Positions 43,001-50,202 of a DNA stretch of 64,000 nt are shown here, one piece after another. The notes under the pieces are model-generated. The model had not been told where the DNA came from. It did no database searches and saw only the letters and a list, made by a program, of their open reading frames with translations. The DNA comes from Ophioderma brevispina (Eukaryota > Echinodermata > Ophiuroidea > Amphilepidida > Ophiodermatidae): assembly GCA_023653785.1 (NCBI GenBank), contig JAMKCH010084931.1, forward strand, positions 32,838 through 96,837. The letters run 5' to 3'. The translations under genes were made by a program, and so were the position numbers. How positions within the stretch are numbered: position 1 is the first letter of the stretch; each line of letters begins with the position of its first letter.

Positions 43001-45769
43001 CACCCCACCCCACCCCACACACCCGGATTTCTGCATTAGACAGCAAAGGGTTTTTGAGGACATGAAAATGTTATTTTTCATACGCTTTAGCATCGTGCCT
43101 TAACATTTCAGCCTGGTACTATTTTTCCACCAGCTTTTAGGCTTTATCGTGCTATTACCACTGGCCAATAAACTGATCGTTAACGTCTGCACTGAGGCCA
43201 GGGTACCGTGCTTATACCTATAAAAGTCGTCATCCCGGCCTGACAGAAATACCTTGTGATTAAAGGAAAACGGGCACATTTTGCATATAGAGCGCCCTCT
43301 ATTTTGTCAAAACTTAGGGTTTTGCATATTTGTATTGCTTGTATCTGTATTATCCATCACCTGATAAGACTACAACCGTTCCTTGCGATTAAATCAAACG
43401 ATTTTGTAATAAAACCACTCCGGAGCGGTTTTATTCCAATGAAACACAATAAAATGCACATCAGATTTGTACAAATTTCCCTTTATACAAGTCAGACTGG
43501 TCCACGACCTTATTTATATTAATGTTGCCCTACAGGCTCTGGATTTACTAGTGGCATGTAAATTTAAGAAAACTAAGATCTTTGGACTGGAAAAGACCAG
43601 TTCACTTTGACTTGAAACAAGGGCCATGTTAGGTGGCTACAAAATGTATTATAATACTCCTTGGTGAAAACTGTTTTAGTGCTCAATACAAGCCCACTCT
43701 ATCCTTTTCAGCTATTTTAAGGAATTTCGTATTTTGCTGGGAATGTCCATTTAAATAAACATGTTGTCCTCAACTTATTCACTTATAAATATTTATAATT
43801 GACAGCAGGTTTAGAGTAGAACAAGGAGACCAGATTCAGGAAGTAAATCTGACATATATCTCTAGATTAGCCTCTGTGTAAACGTACCTGTTATTTCACA
43901 AACAACGGGAAATCTAAACCTTGTAGCGCATCTAAAGTCATGCCATCGATTCCTATTATCCCTTGATAGACCTATGCATTCTTCTCTGTTATTTTCCGGT
44001 TGACCACGTAACCAATCTGCAGATAACAAAATATTCATTTTCGCATAATTAATGTCAAGCAAATCACTCCAAGTGTCACCTTACTAGATAATTACGACAA
44101 TCAAGACGTAGTTTTAAATTTTACAGATATTCCAATTAAATGTTTTAAAATAAATAATTGCCTTACTTACTCCAATAGGAATTTGTACTAGGTGTCCTTG
44201 TTTCTTGATCATATGTCTTTCCCGATTGATCAAGACAAGTCCACAATCCATCCAAGTCCATATAATGACATCCTACTCAGACCCTGTTATTGTTCAACAA
44301 TCCAGCAATATATGTGTTTTCTCTTCGTGTTTGAACAGCCCAATGAGAAGTAGAATTGATCTCCGAGCAAACTGTTAAAGCATTTGGGAAAAAATACTGA
44401 TGGACTTTGGTATATGTAGCAACTTCCATCAAAATAATTCCATCCCGGAAGACCCATAGCAGCGCACAGATCTGCAGAAAGTTAAACCAAGTAATTGTAG
44501 GTGGTGCACCACACTTGAAATATTTCGTTAAAACACACTTTAAACAATTACGTTTTTTTCTAAAAGAAAGATAACATGTAAAGTTTCAGAAATGAATTAC
44601 TGGGAAATCACTAAGAGGTTAATACAAAACCTGAGACCTGCCAGGCCATGTAGTCAAACTCAGACCTACTTTCTTTCAGTCACCAGCAATTCTCTTATTT
44701 CCAAAGATTGATATTTCAATCTTATTGAGTGTGCACTCACCGCAGACGAAGAAAGATTGAAAAGTCAATCTTTTAGATTGACATTTCAATCTTTGGAGTT
44801 AAGATAAAATTACAATTACAATAATTACAATCTCAGAGATTGACTTTTCAATCTTTCTTCGTCTGTGGTGAGTGCACACTCAATACGATTGAAATTTCAA
44901 TCTTTGGAATTAAGAGAGAACAATCACATTCTAGTAAATAATTTAACATGGTAGGATGACAATGTTCGAGTACATGCCATCCTTGAATAAACATCGCCAT
45001 GGTATACTTCTACACAATGGGCTAGCGTATTTCTACCGCTGACAACAGTCTTTTTAATGTTCGATTTCATAAAGGCATTTGATACTCCAGTTTGGAACAA
45101 AATGTGTTATCTATGCTGTAAGTTGGTCTTGTGCTTCTTCATATAGGGAAATATAACAATATTCTTTTTGTTAAATAGGATCACTTCTTGCAACGAAAAG
45201 AGGGTACCAAGGCCCTACGCAGGATTTATTTTTTGGGGGGGGGGGGGGGTGCGAGACTTCGAAAAAGTTGACCTAACCCCTAACCCCCTAAAATGGTCTT
45301 GTTTTGGACTTTTTTAACATCTCATCACCAAAAAATTTGACTTTTCTGTCAAAATGTCTCTAAATTTTGGAACTTTAATCAAATAATTCAGCAAAAAGTT
45401 GACTTTTTGGGGATACTTCCATCCTTGAGGTGGAAGTATTAACTAGCAACTATGCATTCACTTGCTTTGCACCTGGACACCATTCTATATGTTCAGGCGA
45501 GTGTATTGCACCCACCTAAAAATCCTGGGTACGGACCTGATTTGCTTCGTGTGGCAATAATCTAGTGAAAGCGACAAGATCCTAAAGAGTTGCGCTTAAG
45601 TAATTCATAATCAGACGCTGTATTTTCTTTCTGTTTTCACATCACAAATAATAAAGTCGGATATTTAAGTTGGTTTTCTAATCTTACCTTCTTGAGCTTG
45701 AACTGTGCAGGACAGTAAACAGGTTCCAAGGAAGATCGTCCAAAATGGCTGATCAATTACGAACAACAT
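24634..45769 (-). CDS. Adhesion GPCR with C-type lectin, HRM, GAIN/GPS and 7TM domains (whole gene, 13 exons)
   Basis: Gene-level entry. The exons (minus strand) are 45769-45688, 44471-44171, 44016-43888, 34460-34356, 34213-34090, 33669-33526, 32298-31902, 30969-30815, 28073-27930, 27338-27229, 26196-25925, 25751-25685 and 25078-24634. They total 2475 nt, or 825 codons with the stop. Every junction has AG/GT borders and matching phase, except that the lectin exon has one base too many and the second HRM exon one too few, both at homopolymers. The deduced product has a signal peptide (1-25), CTLD (about 30-170), hormone-receptor motif (about 171-247), GAIN (about 248-527, cleavage L520/T521) and seven helices (about 540-775). 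By family knowledge it should sit in the plasma membrane as a self-cleaved two-part receptor with a tethered agonist; the ligand is unknown. I see no close named orthologue. An in-frame TGA in the lectin domain leaves open that this copy is non-functional. Confidence 0.85.
25525..25592 (+). repeat. tRNA-derived sequence (pseudogene or SINE head)
   Basis: CATAGCTTAGACATTTGGAGCG resembles an A-box/D-arm, and the B-box GGTTCAAATCC is at 25574-25584 with partly paired T-stem arms (CCTGG/CCCGG). The anticodon loop lacks the invariant U33, and the acceptor arms (GCCTTCA/TTGGGAA) pair poorly, so it is not a functional tRNA. It lies in a receptor intron. Confidence 0.55.
25685..25751 (-). CDS. aGPCR exon 12: TM4 and start of ECL2
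   Basis: A short 67-nt exon encoding (G)LPLLITAVSLGAGFDTYKHLE. The WG(L/P)P.L(I)..(V)SL pattern is the TM4 signature. Acceptor AATTAG, donor GTAAGT, phase 1 in, 2 out. The split Tyr codon and following Cys (EYC) supply the ECL2 cysteine expected to bond with TM3. Confidence 0.88.
25925..26196 (-). CDS. aGPCR exon 11: TM2 and TM3
   Basis: 272 nt, acceptor CACCACAG, donor GTAAGA. It encodes RLRIGSSAIPRKILIQLCTA (ICL1 into TM2), LFFLYGVFLVG, then VAALLHFLTLSSLMWMGVEA and HNMYLKFVKVFN (TM3 into ICL2). LLH(F/Y)..L..(L/F)MWM..EA..(M/L)YL is the typical TM3 of this family. The end LLAWG joins LPLLI of the next exon. The phase completes codons on both sides. Confidence 0.93.
27229..27338 (-). CDS. 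aGPCR exon 10: transmembrane helix 1
   Basis: Acceptor ATTGCAG. It encodes DATYESSHFVLDLISKIGCG followed by LSMFALFLTLAIFVAF. The (I/K)IGCG(L/I)S start of TM1 is characteristic of adhesion GPCRs. 110 nt, phase 0 in, 2 out, donor GTAAAT. Confidence 0.92.
27473..27511. repeat. Poly-T followed by poly-G tract
   Basis: A T run followed at once by about 11 G, inside a receptor intron. Length is likely unreliable in assembly. Confidence 0.8.
27930..28073 (-). CDS. aGPCR exon 9: GPS autoproteolysis motif
   Basis: It encodes TSGENPQCVFWDFNISGWSN, then EGCRF and CHCNHLTNFAVLV: 48 codons, phase 0 to 0. The four cysteines, both tryptophans (FW.F and GW) and the cleavage triad HLT of a canonical GPS are all present. 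Cleavage is expected between Leu and Thr, and TNFAVLV is the tethered-agonist (Stachel) start. Acceptor ATCTCAG, donor GTAAGA. The motif is intact, arguing for recent selection on this part of the gene. Confidence 0.93.
28285..29935 (-). mobile_element. Decayed LINE (reverse transcriptase and 3' end)
   Basis: Minus-strand conceptual reading near 29930-29700 gives LLLDFSAAAFDTINHK..LTRLTERYGLLES, and with frame changes VDCGVPPGSLLGP: RT blocks of a CR1/L2-type LINE (DFSAAFDT..H, G.(V)PPGS(L/V)LGP). Further down are scattered ORF2 remnants and a 3' end AGCGCTAAGAGGCCTC...GGCGCTATATCAAGAAC, finishing in (TTA)n (plus-strand 28288-28308). Many stops and frameshifts: dead. It sits in the intron between the GPS exon and the last GAIN exon. 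Confidence 0.7.
30052..30565. repeat. Repeat cluster of AGTGCAACA / TGTTGCACT words
   Basis: AGTGCAACA or its complement recurs at about 30050, 30112, 30283, 30303, 30341 and 30555 in both orientations, with partner phrases such as AGTGGCACTT and ATGGCACTTTAGATGG. It looks like a non-autonomous element built from short inverted and direct subrepeats in a receptor intron. Confidence 0.6.
30593..30747. repeat. Nested double hairpin (palindromic element)
   Basis: Two adjacent perfect hairpins share the stem GTGGTATAAAACATGTTATT-ACAT. The first (30618-30662) has loop TGTAT; the second (30661-30747) has loop ATACA, its reverse complement, and longer arms starting ACGGTTGAGTAAGAAAT. The left flank of the first hairpin repeats the arm ACGGTTGAGTAAGAAAT, so the whole 155 bp begins and ends as an inverted repeat. 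It lies just upstream of a GAIN exon donor (30815). Confidence 0.9.
30815..30969 (-). CDS. aGPCR exon 8: GAIN subdomain B
   Basis: Acceptor TTCCACAG. It encodes (D)PVGISFVVHSRDILFPTK through SAIIFGIQDTTNLSEPVILE-FT. The NLSEPV(I/V)L.F segment is the conserved strand just before the GPS in adhesion GPCRs. It is 155 nt; phase 1 in joins the leftover G of exon 7 to give Asp, and phase 0 out runs into the GPS exon. Donor GTAAGT. Confidence 0.88.
31079..31100 (+). mobile_element. Isolated Tc1/mariner-like end
   Basis: TA followed by CAGGGCGAGTCAAAAAAGGC is like the ends of the complete element at 56367-57452 (CAGGGTGAG...GTCAAA). No partner end is seen nearby. A separate small inverted pair, GACCTCCCAGTGAAA (31381) and TTTCACGGGAGGTC (31507), follows it. 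Confidence 0.4.
31902..32298 (-). CDS. aGPCR exon 7: central GAIN domain
   Basis: The largest extracellular exon after the lectin exon (397 nt, phase 0 in, 1 out). It starts VTAIVVGIADNVVAAADSTG, contains APYFLDILEAFEEQV and the strand-like EPNIVLTTIAIDP, and ends LPVGLFNTSEN. This covers the end of subdomain A and the first strands of subdomain B. Possible N-glycosylation sites are NQS, NLS and NTS. The Asp/Glu-rich loop (roughly DDKGDNDFREED) is variable in the family. Confidence 0.8.
32681..33214. mobile_element. hAT-type miniature element with 8-bp target duplication in receptor intron
   Basis: The left end CAGTGGCGTAACCAG and right end CAGGTTACGCCCC are degenerate hAT inverted termini. 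GGGCCCGG on both sides (32673-32680 and 33215-33222) is an 8-bp duplication. The inside is a purine-rich stretch (32755-32975) with C and G runs, giving meaningless low-complexity open frames on both strands. Confidence 0.65.
33526..33669 (-). CDS. aGPCR exon 6: GAIN subdomain A helices
   Basis: The 144-nt, phase-0 exon begins TPVSEENVIEVAEALLNATQ and ends in ETLLNIVDVVSPDAE. The amphipathic, leucine-rich helical pattern with a possible N-glycosylation site (NAT) matches the helical subdomain A of the GAIN fold. Acceptor TTTCAG, donor GTAATT. Confidence 0.8.
34090..34213 (-). CDS. aGPCR exon 5: second half of the hormone-receptor motif
   Basis: It encodes ISRRVRNGNNEDGILGAIWK followed by EPEIMGCGGVDMYDIEELAE. 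The RRVRNG....G.W.EPE..GC pattern is the end of an HRM (compare ATRRC...G.W..P....C), leading into GAIN helix 1. The donor is GTAATT with phase 0. The 5' side needs one more base: the acceptor AAAG is followed by only GGG (plus-strand C run 34211-34214), while phase 1 from exon 4 would need four. This suggests a shortened homopolymer or an unusual splice choice. Confidence 0.75.
34356..34460 (-). CDS. aGPCR exon 4: first half of the hormone-receptor motif
   Basis: The exon encodes PCPAESTSDGLSWPVTQANQ and then TAFSINLCAVDTKY. The pattern C...(T/S)DGL.WP.T..(N)QTA.....C is the hormone-receptor motif that precedes the GAIN domain in many adhesion GPCRs. It is 105 nt, with acceptor TTTAATAG, donor GTAAGCC, phase 1 in and out. 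Confidence 0.8.
35095..35158 (+). repeat. LINE/SINE 3' tail fragment
   Basis: TAAGCGCTGTGATACTTGG ... AGAGCGCTATATAAATGCC is the paired AGCGCT tail also found at the end of the SINE at 2673-2960 and, inverted, at the LINE end near 28320-28360. Confidence 0.5.
35299..35460 (+). repeat. tRNA(Thr)-derived SINE
   Basis: A box GTGGCTCAGTTGGTTAGAGC, anticodon-like loop CTAGTAA (AGT, Thr) and B box GGTTCGAATCC (35350-35360) are in order with tRNA spacing. The body is followed by an ATT tail (ATTATTATTATT, 35443-35456). The acceptor and anticodon stems pair only partly, so it is a retroposed copy, not a working tRNA. The internal promoter boxes remain. The open frame starting here is an artefact of the tRNA-like head. 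Confidence 0.75.
36469..36792 (+). repeat. Two-copy 162-bp direct repeat within the decayed gene
   Basis: AGTGAAAACTCTAA(A/T)GCAG begins at 36469 and again at 36631, and similarity continues through GTGCTGATTG, GAAGCATTT/TAAGCATTT and AGCGAGCATGAT. The 162-bp spacing is a multiple of three, so the repeat would keep frame (54 codons) in the ancestral protein. Confidence 0.7.
37551..37739. mobile_element. hAT miniature element (189 bp) with perfect 8-bp target duplication
   Basis: Begins CAGTGGCGGTTTAAGG and ends CTCCTAAATCCGCCACTG. AACTAGAC flanks it on both sides (37543-37550 and 37740-37747). It interrupts a reading in the decayed gene; removing it rejoins FLQATR with QQSLDLHHWN in frame, so it inserted into that gene. 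Confidence 0.92.
38201..40770. other. Receptor intron sequence without supported genes
   Basis: The open frame at 38594-38830 is Ala/Thr/Gln-rich at its start but has no domain; it may be the tail of the decayed transposon gene upstream. From 39036 to 40770 nothing recognisable. Confidence 0.4.
40771..40917. mobile_element. Miniature element with AGCGCCCTC ends
   Basis: Left GTAATAGCGCCCTCTTTCTGCC and right GGTAGGAGGGCGCTCTTAC are inverted ends of about 20 bp with two mismatches, around about 105 bp. No firm target duplication. Confidence 0.6.
42300..42535. repeat. Inverted pair GACGTCAAAGTGATGACCA
   Basis: GACGTCAAAGTGATGACCA at 42308-42326 and its complement TGGTCATCACTTTGACGT at 42513-42530 enclose about 185 bases. 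Small foldback structure in receptor intron 3. Confidence 0.6.
42990..43023. repeat. CCCCA microsatellite
   Basis: Tandem CCCCACCACA/CCCCACCCCA units. Confidence 0.85.
43888..44016 (-). CDS. aGPCR exon 3: C-terminal part of the C-type lectin domain
   Basis: The acceptor TCTGCAG is followed by (N)WLRGQPENNREECIGLS and then RNRWHDFRC with the ending FPVVCEIT. This is the ligand-loop and final beta-strand region of a CTLD: a GQPEN loop in the place of EPN/QPD, the EEC cysteine, an RWHDFRC block in place of WND..C, and the last VCE cysteine. QPE-type loops often bind calcium and sugars in this family, but specificity cannot be read. The exon is 129 nt, phase 1 in and out, with donor GTACGT. The splice phase fits directly to the HRM exon 9.4 kb downstream on the minus strand, and no further exon is seen between. 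Confidence 0.85.
44171..44471 (-). CDS. aGPCR exon 2: N-terminal part of the C-type lectin domain (frame-disrupted)
   Basis: After the acceptor TGCAG the exon reads DLCAAMGLPGWNYFDGSCYI, the standard opening of a C-type lectin domain (Cys, W.YF..SCY). The frame then breaks at a run of six A (plus-strand 44389-44394). Dropping one base restores a lectin-like continuation containing NALTVCSEINSTSHWAVQ and then GCHYMDLDGLWTC. In that frame a TGA lies at 44279-44277, exactly where lectin domains have Trp (context V-stop-VGC), so TGG to TGA is the simplest change. The exon ends TAT TGG A, donor GTAAGT, and joins exon 3 as SYW-NWLRGQPEN. Whether the lesions are real or sequencing errors cannot be told here. 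Confidence 0.7.
44691..44917. repeat. Palindromic element in receptor intron 1
   Basis: The left arm TCTCTTATTTCCAAAGATTG ... TTGAGTGTGCACTCACCGCA ... GAAAGATTGAAAAGTCAATCT is mirrored by the right arm ending CTTTGGAATTAAGAGA. The arms are about 85-90 bp with a few mismatches, around a short centre rich in AATTACAATT. Within each arm there are smaller palindromes (AGATTGAAA/TTTCAATCT, GAGTGTGCACTC). Confidence 0.85.
45211..45537. mobile_element. Miniature DNA element, GGCCCTACGCAGGATTT ends
   Basis: Inverted ends GGCCCTACGCAGGATTT and AAATCCTGGGTACGGACC, with a G run just inside the left end. Same family as 13160-13402. It lies in receptor intron 1, about 150 bp from exon 1. Confidence 0.65.
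45688..45769 (-). CDS. aGPCR exon 1: start codon and signal peptide
   Basis: ATG is at 45769-45767. It opens 27 codons starting MLFVIDQPFWTIFLG, with a hydrophobic stretch ending in CLLSCTVQAQE: a typical signal peptide with likely cleavage after VQA. The exon stops at a GTAAG donor (45687-45683) one base into codon 28. That phase matches the next exon's start (AT CTG TGC), so this is the best first coding exon. The 5' UTR, promoter and transcription start cannot be placed; no clear TATA box is seen upstream (45770-46000). Confidence 0.75.
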
Positions 45770-48700
45770 GCTGGCTCGATGTTTGGTCGTACTCAGCAAA
45801 CTGCAACAGTAGTATACAAATACAATGAACAAAGTACTGAGCTGAGGTATGTCATGGATGATGGGACTAAATTTACATGCACCTTCTGAGAGACATCCAA
45901 TGGAAGGAGCGCAATCTCTTAATACTGAGTGATAGTAGCTTTTGAATTGAATGACTAATTACTGACTAATCACTAAATGCCATTGTTTTGCCATGCAAAT
46001 CGTCACGAATTCATATTCTTAAGCTGTATTCTGGAATTCTACCGTGACATCAGAATTGGAACACATTAGGATACCTCAAGTGGAATTTCTCTACTCTAAT
46101 GGTTTGTTAATTAACAATAGTGAACCTACCCAGGCTACTCCTTGGTCAATGCAACCTTATCAGGTAGTCATTCATTCCATTAGGATTATCGCATAACAAC
46201 TCATGGAAAACCTTTTTTGACACTATGCGAGTTTTACTACGCCACTACATATTATGTTTGTCATTGGCATTTCTTAGAAATTACGTCCCCTTTTAAAATC
46301 TATACTAAACCATATTTTGTTTGTTATGGATTGGTTATAGCAAGGTTTCTATAAAGCTTCTACTTCCAAGCTTATTGGGCAAATTTTAAACCTTAGTAAA
46401 TTAGATTGTCCTTGTTATGATATTGTAAGCCTTCTAGCACATTCTCTTGTTACAATTACGAATTCCTCACATGAAAAATAAAGTGACTATTAATGATTAA
46501 CTGGTCATTGTACTCAGTTTACTCATATGGCATCTTTCCATGTAAGTTATAAAATTTGTCTTCTACCAATTGAATATCATTTTAGAAATCACAAAAATAT
46601 CTATAATCGTGTAAAATAATTTACATATTCCGAAAAAAAGCATCACATTCTTTTTTCACCAGAATATTTCATCTATATGACTTAGCGAATAAAAGGTTTG
46701 TTTTATTTTTTGGAACCTGTACCCCTGCGAAAATGAAACCAGGATATACCATATTGTTTTTGTTTTAATAACCGGATTCTTCCACGCAAAAATAAGGGTA
46801 TATCCGGTTTTCAATTCGTTGCAACCGGAGTACTGTTTCCAACAATAATCATTACTTAATTTTTTGAACATCGTTCCGATATTCATGGTATAGTATAATC
46901 AATTCGTTCTTTTTAAAAGGTGCTTAATATACTTTTAAAGTAGAAACGTACGTGGTACCCCTGAATTATAATCGTTTCAGTCCCCACATTGGTTTACAAA
47001 CTGTTCCGGTTAAGGATTGATAACCTCTAATCAGTGATGGTTTTTGTTCAATCTAGTCCACAAAATGAATAATAATTTTGTTACGTTCACATTCAAAATT
47101 CGCTAAAATAAAAAAAACCGAACTCCATCATTATATTGTGTGCAACACAGTTTCGCACGTTATAAAAACCTAAAGAACGTGGAATATCGCGTAGTCTGGA
47201 TTGCTGTAGAAGGTTCAATTTTTTAGTTCCTTATAATTAGACGTCACGCATGCAACTTCTATGAACTTCATGACCTTTAATAGCACGATTGGCTGACCTA
47301 CGCAATTAGCAAGTTAAGGTCGACGTGAAGTATGATACAACATTTTTAATAAATCAGTTTGTCCGAGCTAAATTCGTTCTTCGCTTTTTTAGAAAACTTA
47401 AATTCTGCAAAATATTTTCAAAAGAGTACTAAATAGTTTGCATTGTTATATGTAGATATGCACTTAAAAGGGCATTTCCGTGATCCTAGCACCTTTATTT
47501 TTTGTTTATATTTTCACTAGAAATCGTCAAGAATGGTTTTTGATGTACGTTTGATGGTTTGGCGAATGTTTTGTTTTTATTACGACAAAAATACAAATTT
47601 GTAATTTCTTCCAGAGCAATTAATCTGCGCTTAAATGCGACTCTAGAGTTAATACATTTCACAGTTGAGATGAATCAATTTGTTGTTTTCGCTTATCCTA
47701 AGCATATAACCACTACCACGATACTGCGTAAAATAAAAAATCCTGATCTGAATTTTATTATATAAAGTCATGATTTTCTATTTGACATGCATCTCACATA
47801 ATTTCAGATAGTGATTACTTTAAGTCCATGTATTATTATATCAAAAAACACTATTCTTTGAAATTGAAGGCGCCCTCATCTCCTCATGAATATCTGTGCG
47901 AGTCAAAAAAAAAATAGTCGCTACCCCTACACGTAATATCATACGAACCCCCTAAAACCTAAACACCACCAAAATTAAATTTAAATGACTACCCCCAAAT
48001 ACAACCAAATAAAACGGAGATTTCAGAGTCACTGATTGGTTTTCAGGCAAACATACGGGTGTTTAATAATTAGGGGAGGTGTGCTTCCGAACACCCCGAA
48101 ATACCACAAAATACCATGATGGTAGCACAGCGCGTATTTTAGTGGTATTTTGGTTGTTACCCGGGTTGTTAGCGTTAAGATTAGGCACATACTACGGTAA
48201 CTTTAGGTCAACGTTTAAAACCAATTTTTGTAATCAAGTCGAGGGAACGGGGCCGCGGATTTAAAACTTAACCATGAGCGTCGACTCAACCGTCTGAAAA
48301 CTTGTTCCCTTGTTCCAATAACCCTCTTTTCACATTCACCTCAATAACTAACAGTCAACTATGTAATTAATGGAACCAGAAACATTGCTACCAAATAAAA
48401 ATTGACAGAACAATTGCGTAACAATCAACCTACTTATTAGGCAAAAAATTTTTTTTAGAAAATGCCTAATGCGAAATTTTTTGTATTGCATTTTTGACTC
48501 CCTTTTTTTCATTTAAAAAATTTGACCGAATTTTATATTTTTATGAAAAAAAGTTTCAAGTGGGCAAAAACCTAAAAATAATGCTCTAATAGACCAATTT
48601 TAACAACAGCGCCGGTCTTCTGTAGAAAACGGTTTTTTTTCTTGGCTTTACATGTAGCGAGAAATGTAAACGGAGGATTAGAAAATAACAAACCTTACCT

Positions 48701-50200
48701 GAATTAATTTTGGGGACAAAACCGGATAACACATCAACTCAAGTAAAGCCAGTCTTCAATGAAAATTATTTTTTTTAAAAGAAAAACTCACCATACATTA
48801 GATCTTAATCCCCAATTCCAATAGGCTCTTCGTACTGATATAGTAGCCTCACCACAATACCAAATGCAGATAAAACTAAAATAAGGCGACGGAAGGTTTA
48901 AGGCAACACACTAACATCAGCACGACTAATCAAATGCAATGGTAAACCGTAAACACAGGACACTGGCTCCACAGATCCAGTTTATTTGACATGCCAAGGA
49001 AAAACCATGAACGTATACAAGACGAATCCCGGATACCAAATCTTACGGAATGAACTAACAATACACTCTGTCTCGTGCTTTGTTCAATAATTCATTCCAA
49101 TACAAAACACAAAATGGGGTTAAACGATTGGTTCATAAACATTTCAAGAATTCCGTTTTTAATACTTTGGGAGTATCCGTATTCTGATGAAATGTGCATT
49201 GTTATATTAGAACTTTTCTTACGCCATTTACTTCTCTATTTCAAGTTAAACTGTAAAACCAAACATGGATGAAAAACAAAAGCAAAGATTTAAAAATCAT
49301 TTCACTCACGACGATGATGTTATTTCGCCTGAGGGACAGACATAAGGGGTCATATATGCGATTGGTCCAAACATAGAGTGTCACTGGTACAAGTAATGGC
49401 ACTTTTAAATGTGAAATACTAATCTGTATAATGACAGGGTCGGATTTAATTCTGAATAATTATAGTAACAATGTTTTTGCGCTGTCCACGAGCTCCACCA
49501 GGTGATATGGGGCTCATTATTACTTTCATAAGTTACCTAACTAATAAGACTAATCAATAGCGTTTAAATGAAAATATTCATCATAGATGGTCCACGTAGT
49601 TTCTTAATAGTTGAATCATGTTTGATAAACTATTTTGAAAGAAAACCTTGGGCCTAACACATAAAAACTTTGAAGTTAAACGTCCCTAAATAAACTTTTT
49701 TAGTCTAAAGAATTCGACGAATTACTTATTCAATGTACATTTTAAGCAATATTACACAATTTTTGAAGTGCGCCCCTAAGTTTCAAAATTTGATTTTTGC
49801 AGAGTTTATGTTTGGTAATTTCTACTACTATACCTTCAAACAAGATGCGAAAAATGCGTATTTATCATAAATAAGCGATTTGTATTAAAATTGGGATAAA
49901 ATTTGACTTAACGGGTGGATCGGGACATGTCTACGTTATTCCGTCATGAGTGAACTAGTGCCACCTCAAGAAAATAACCTCTAACTGACTTGCCCTTTAA
50001 CCAATAAAACAACAAGGGATCGAGCGTAGATTGTACAGGCGCTATTTCCCGGCTATTTCACCTTGGAAACCGTTTTCCAGCAGCCGTTGAATTATTATCG
50101 GGATCCCATATTAATTATTCTAATTCAAAATGCCTTCGTTTGTGACACAATGACATTTTCGAGCTTAACCATTCACAGGTATTAGCCCCGGATCTAGCAG
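45770..50200. other. Region upstream of the aGPCR gene, no supported gene
   Basis: This should hold the receptor promoter and 5' UTR, but none can be defined. Short open frames (46656-46886, 47559-47765, 49075-49272) carry no domain and are at background length for AT-rich DNA. A small inverted pair (AAATACCACAAAATACC / GGTATTTTGG) is at 48098-48160. Confidence 0.5.
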
Positions 50201-50202
50201 GA

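Noticed and set aside
1..45769. One single gene joining the receptor and the IgGFc/Calx-beta exons, by analogy with Calx-beta-rich ADGRV1
   Set aside because: The receptor ends in a proper stop after TM7 (24636-24634), and the Calx-beta exons lie downstream of it, not in its extracellular part.
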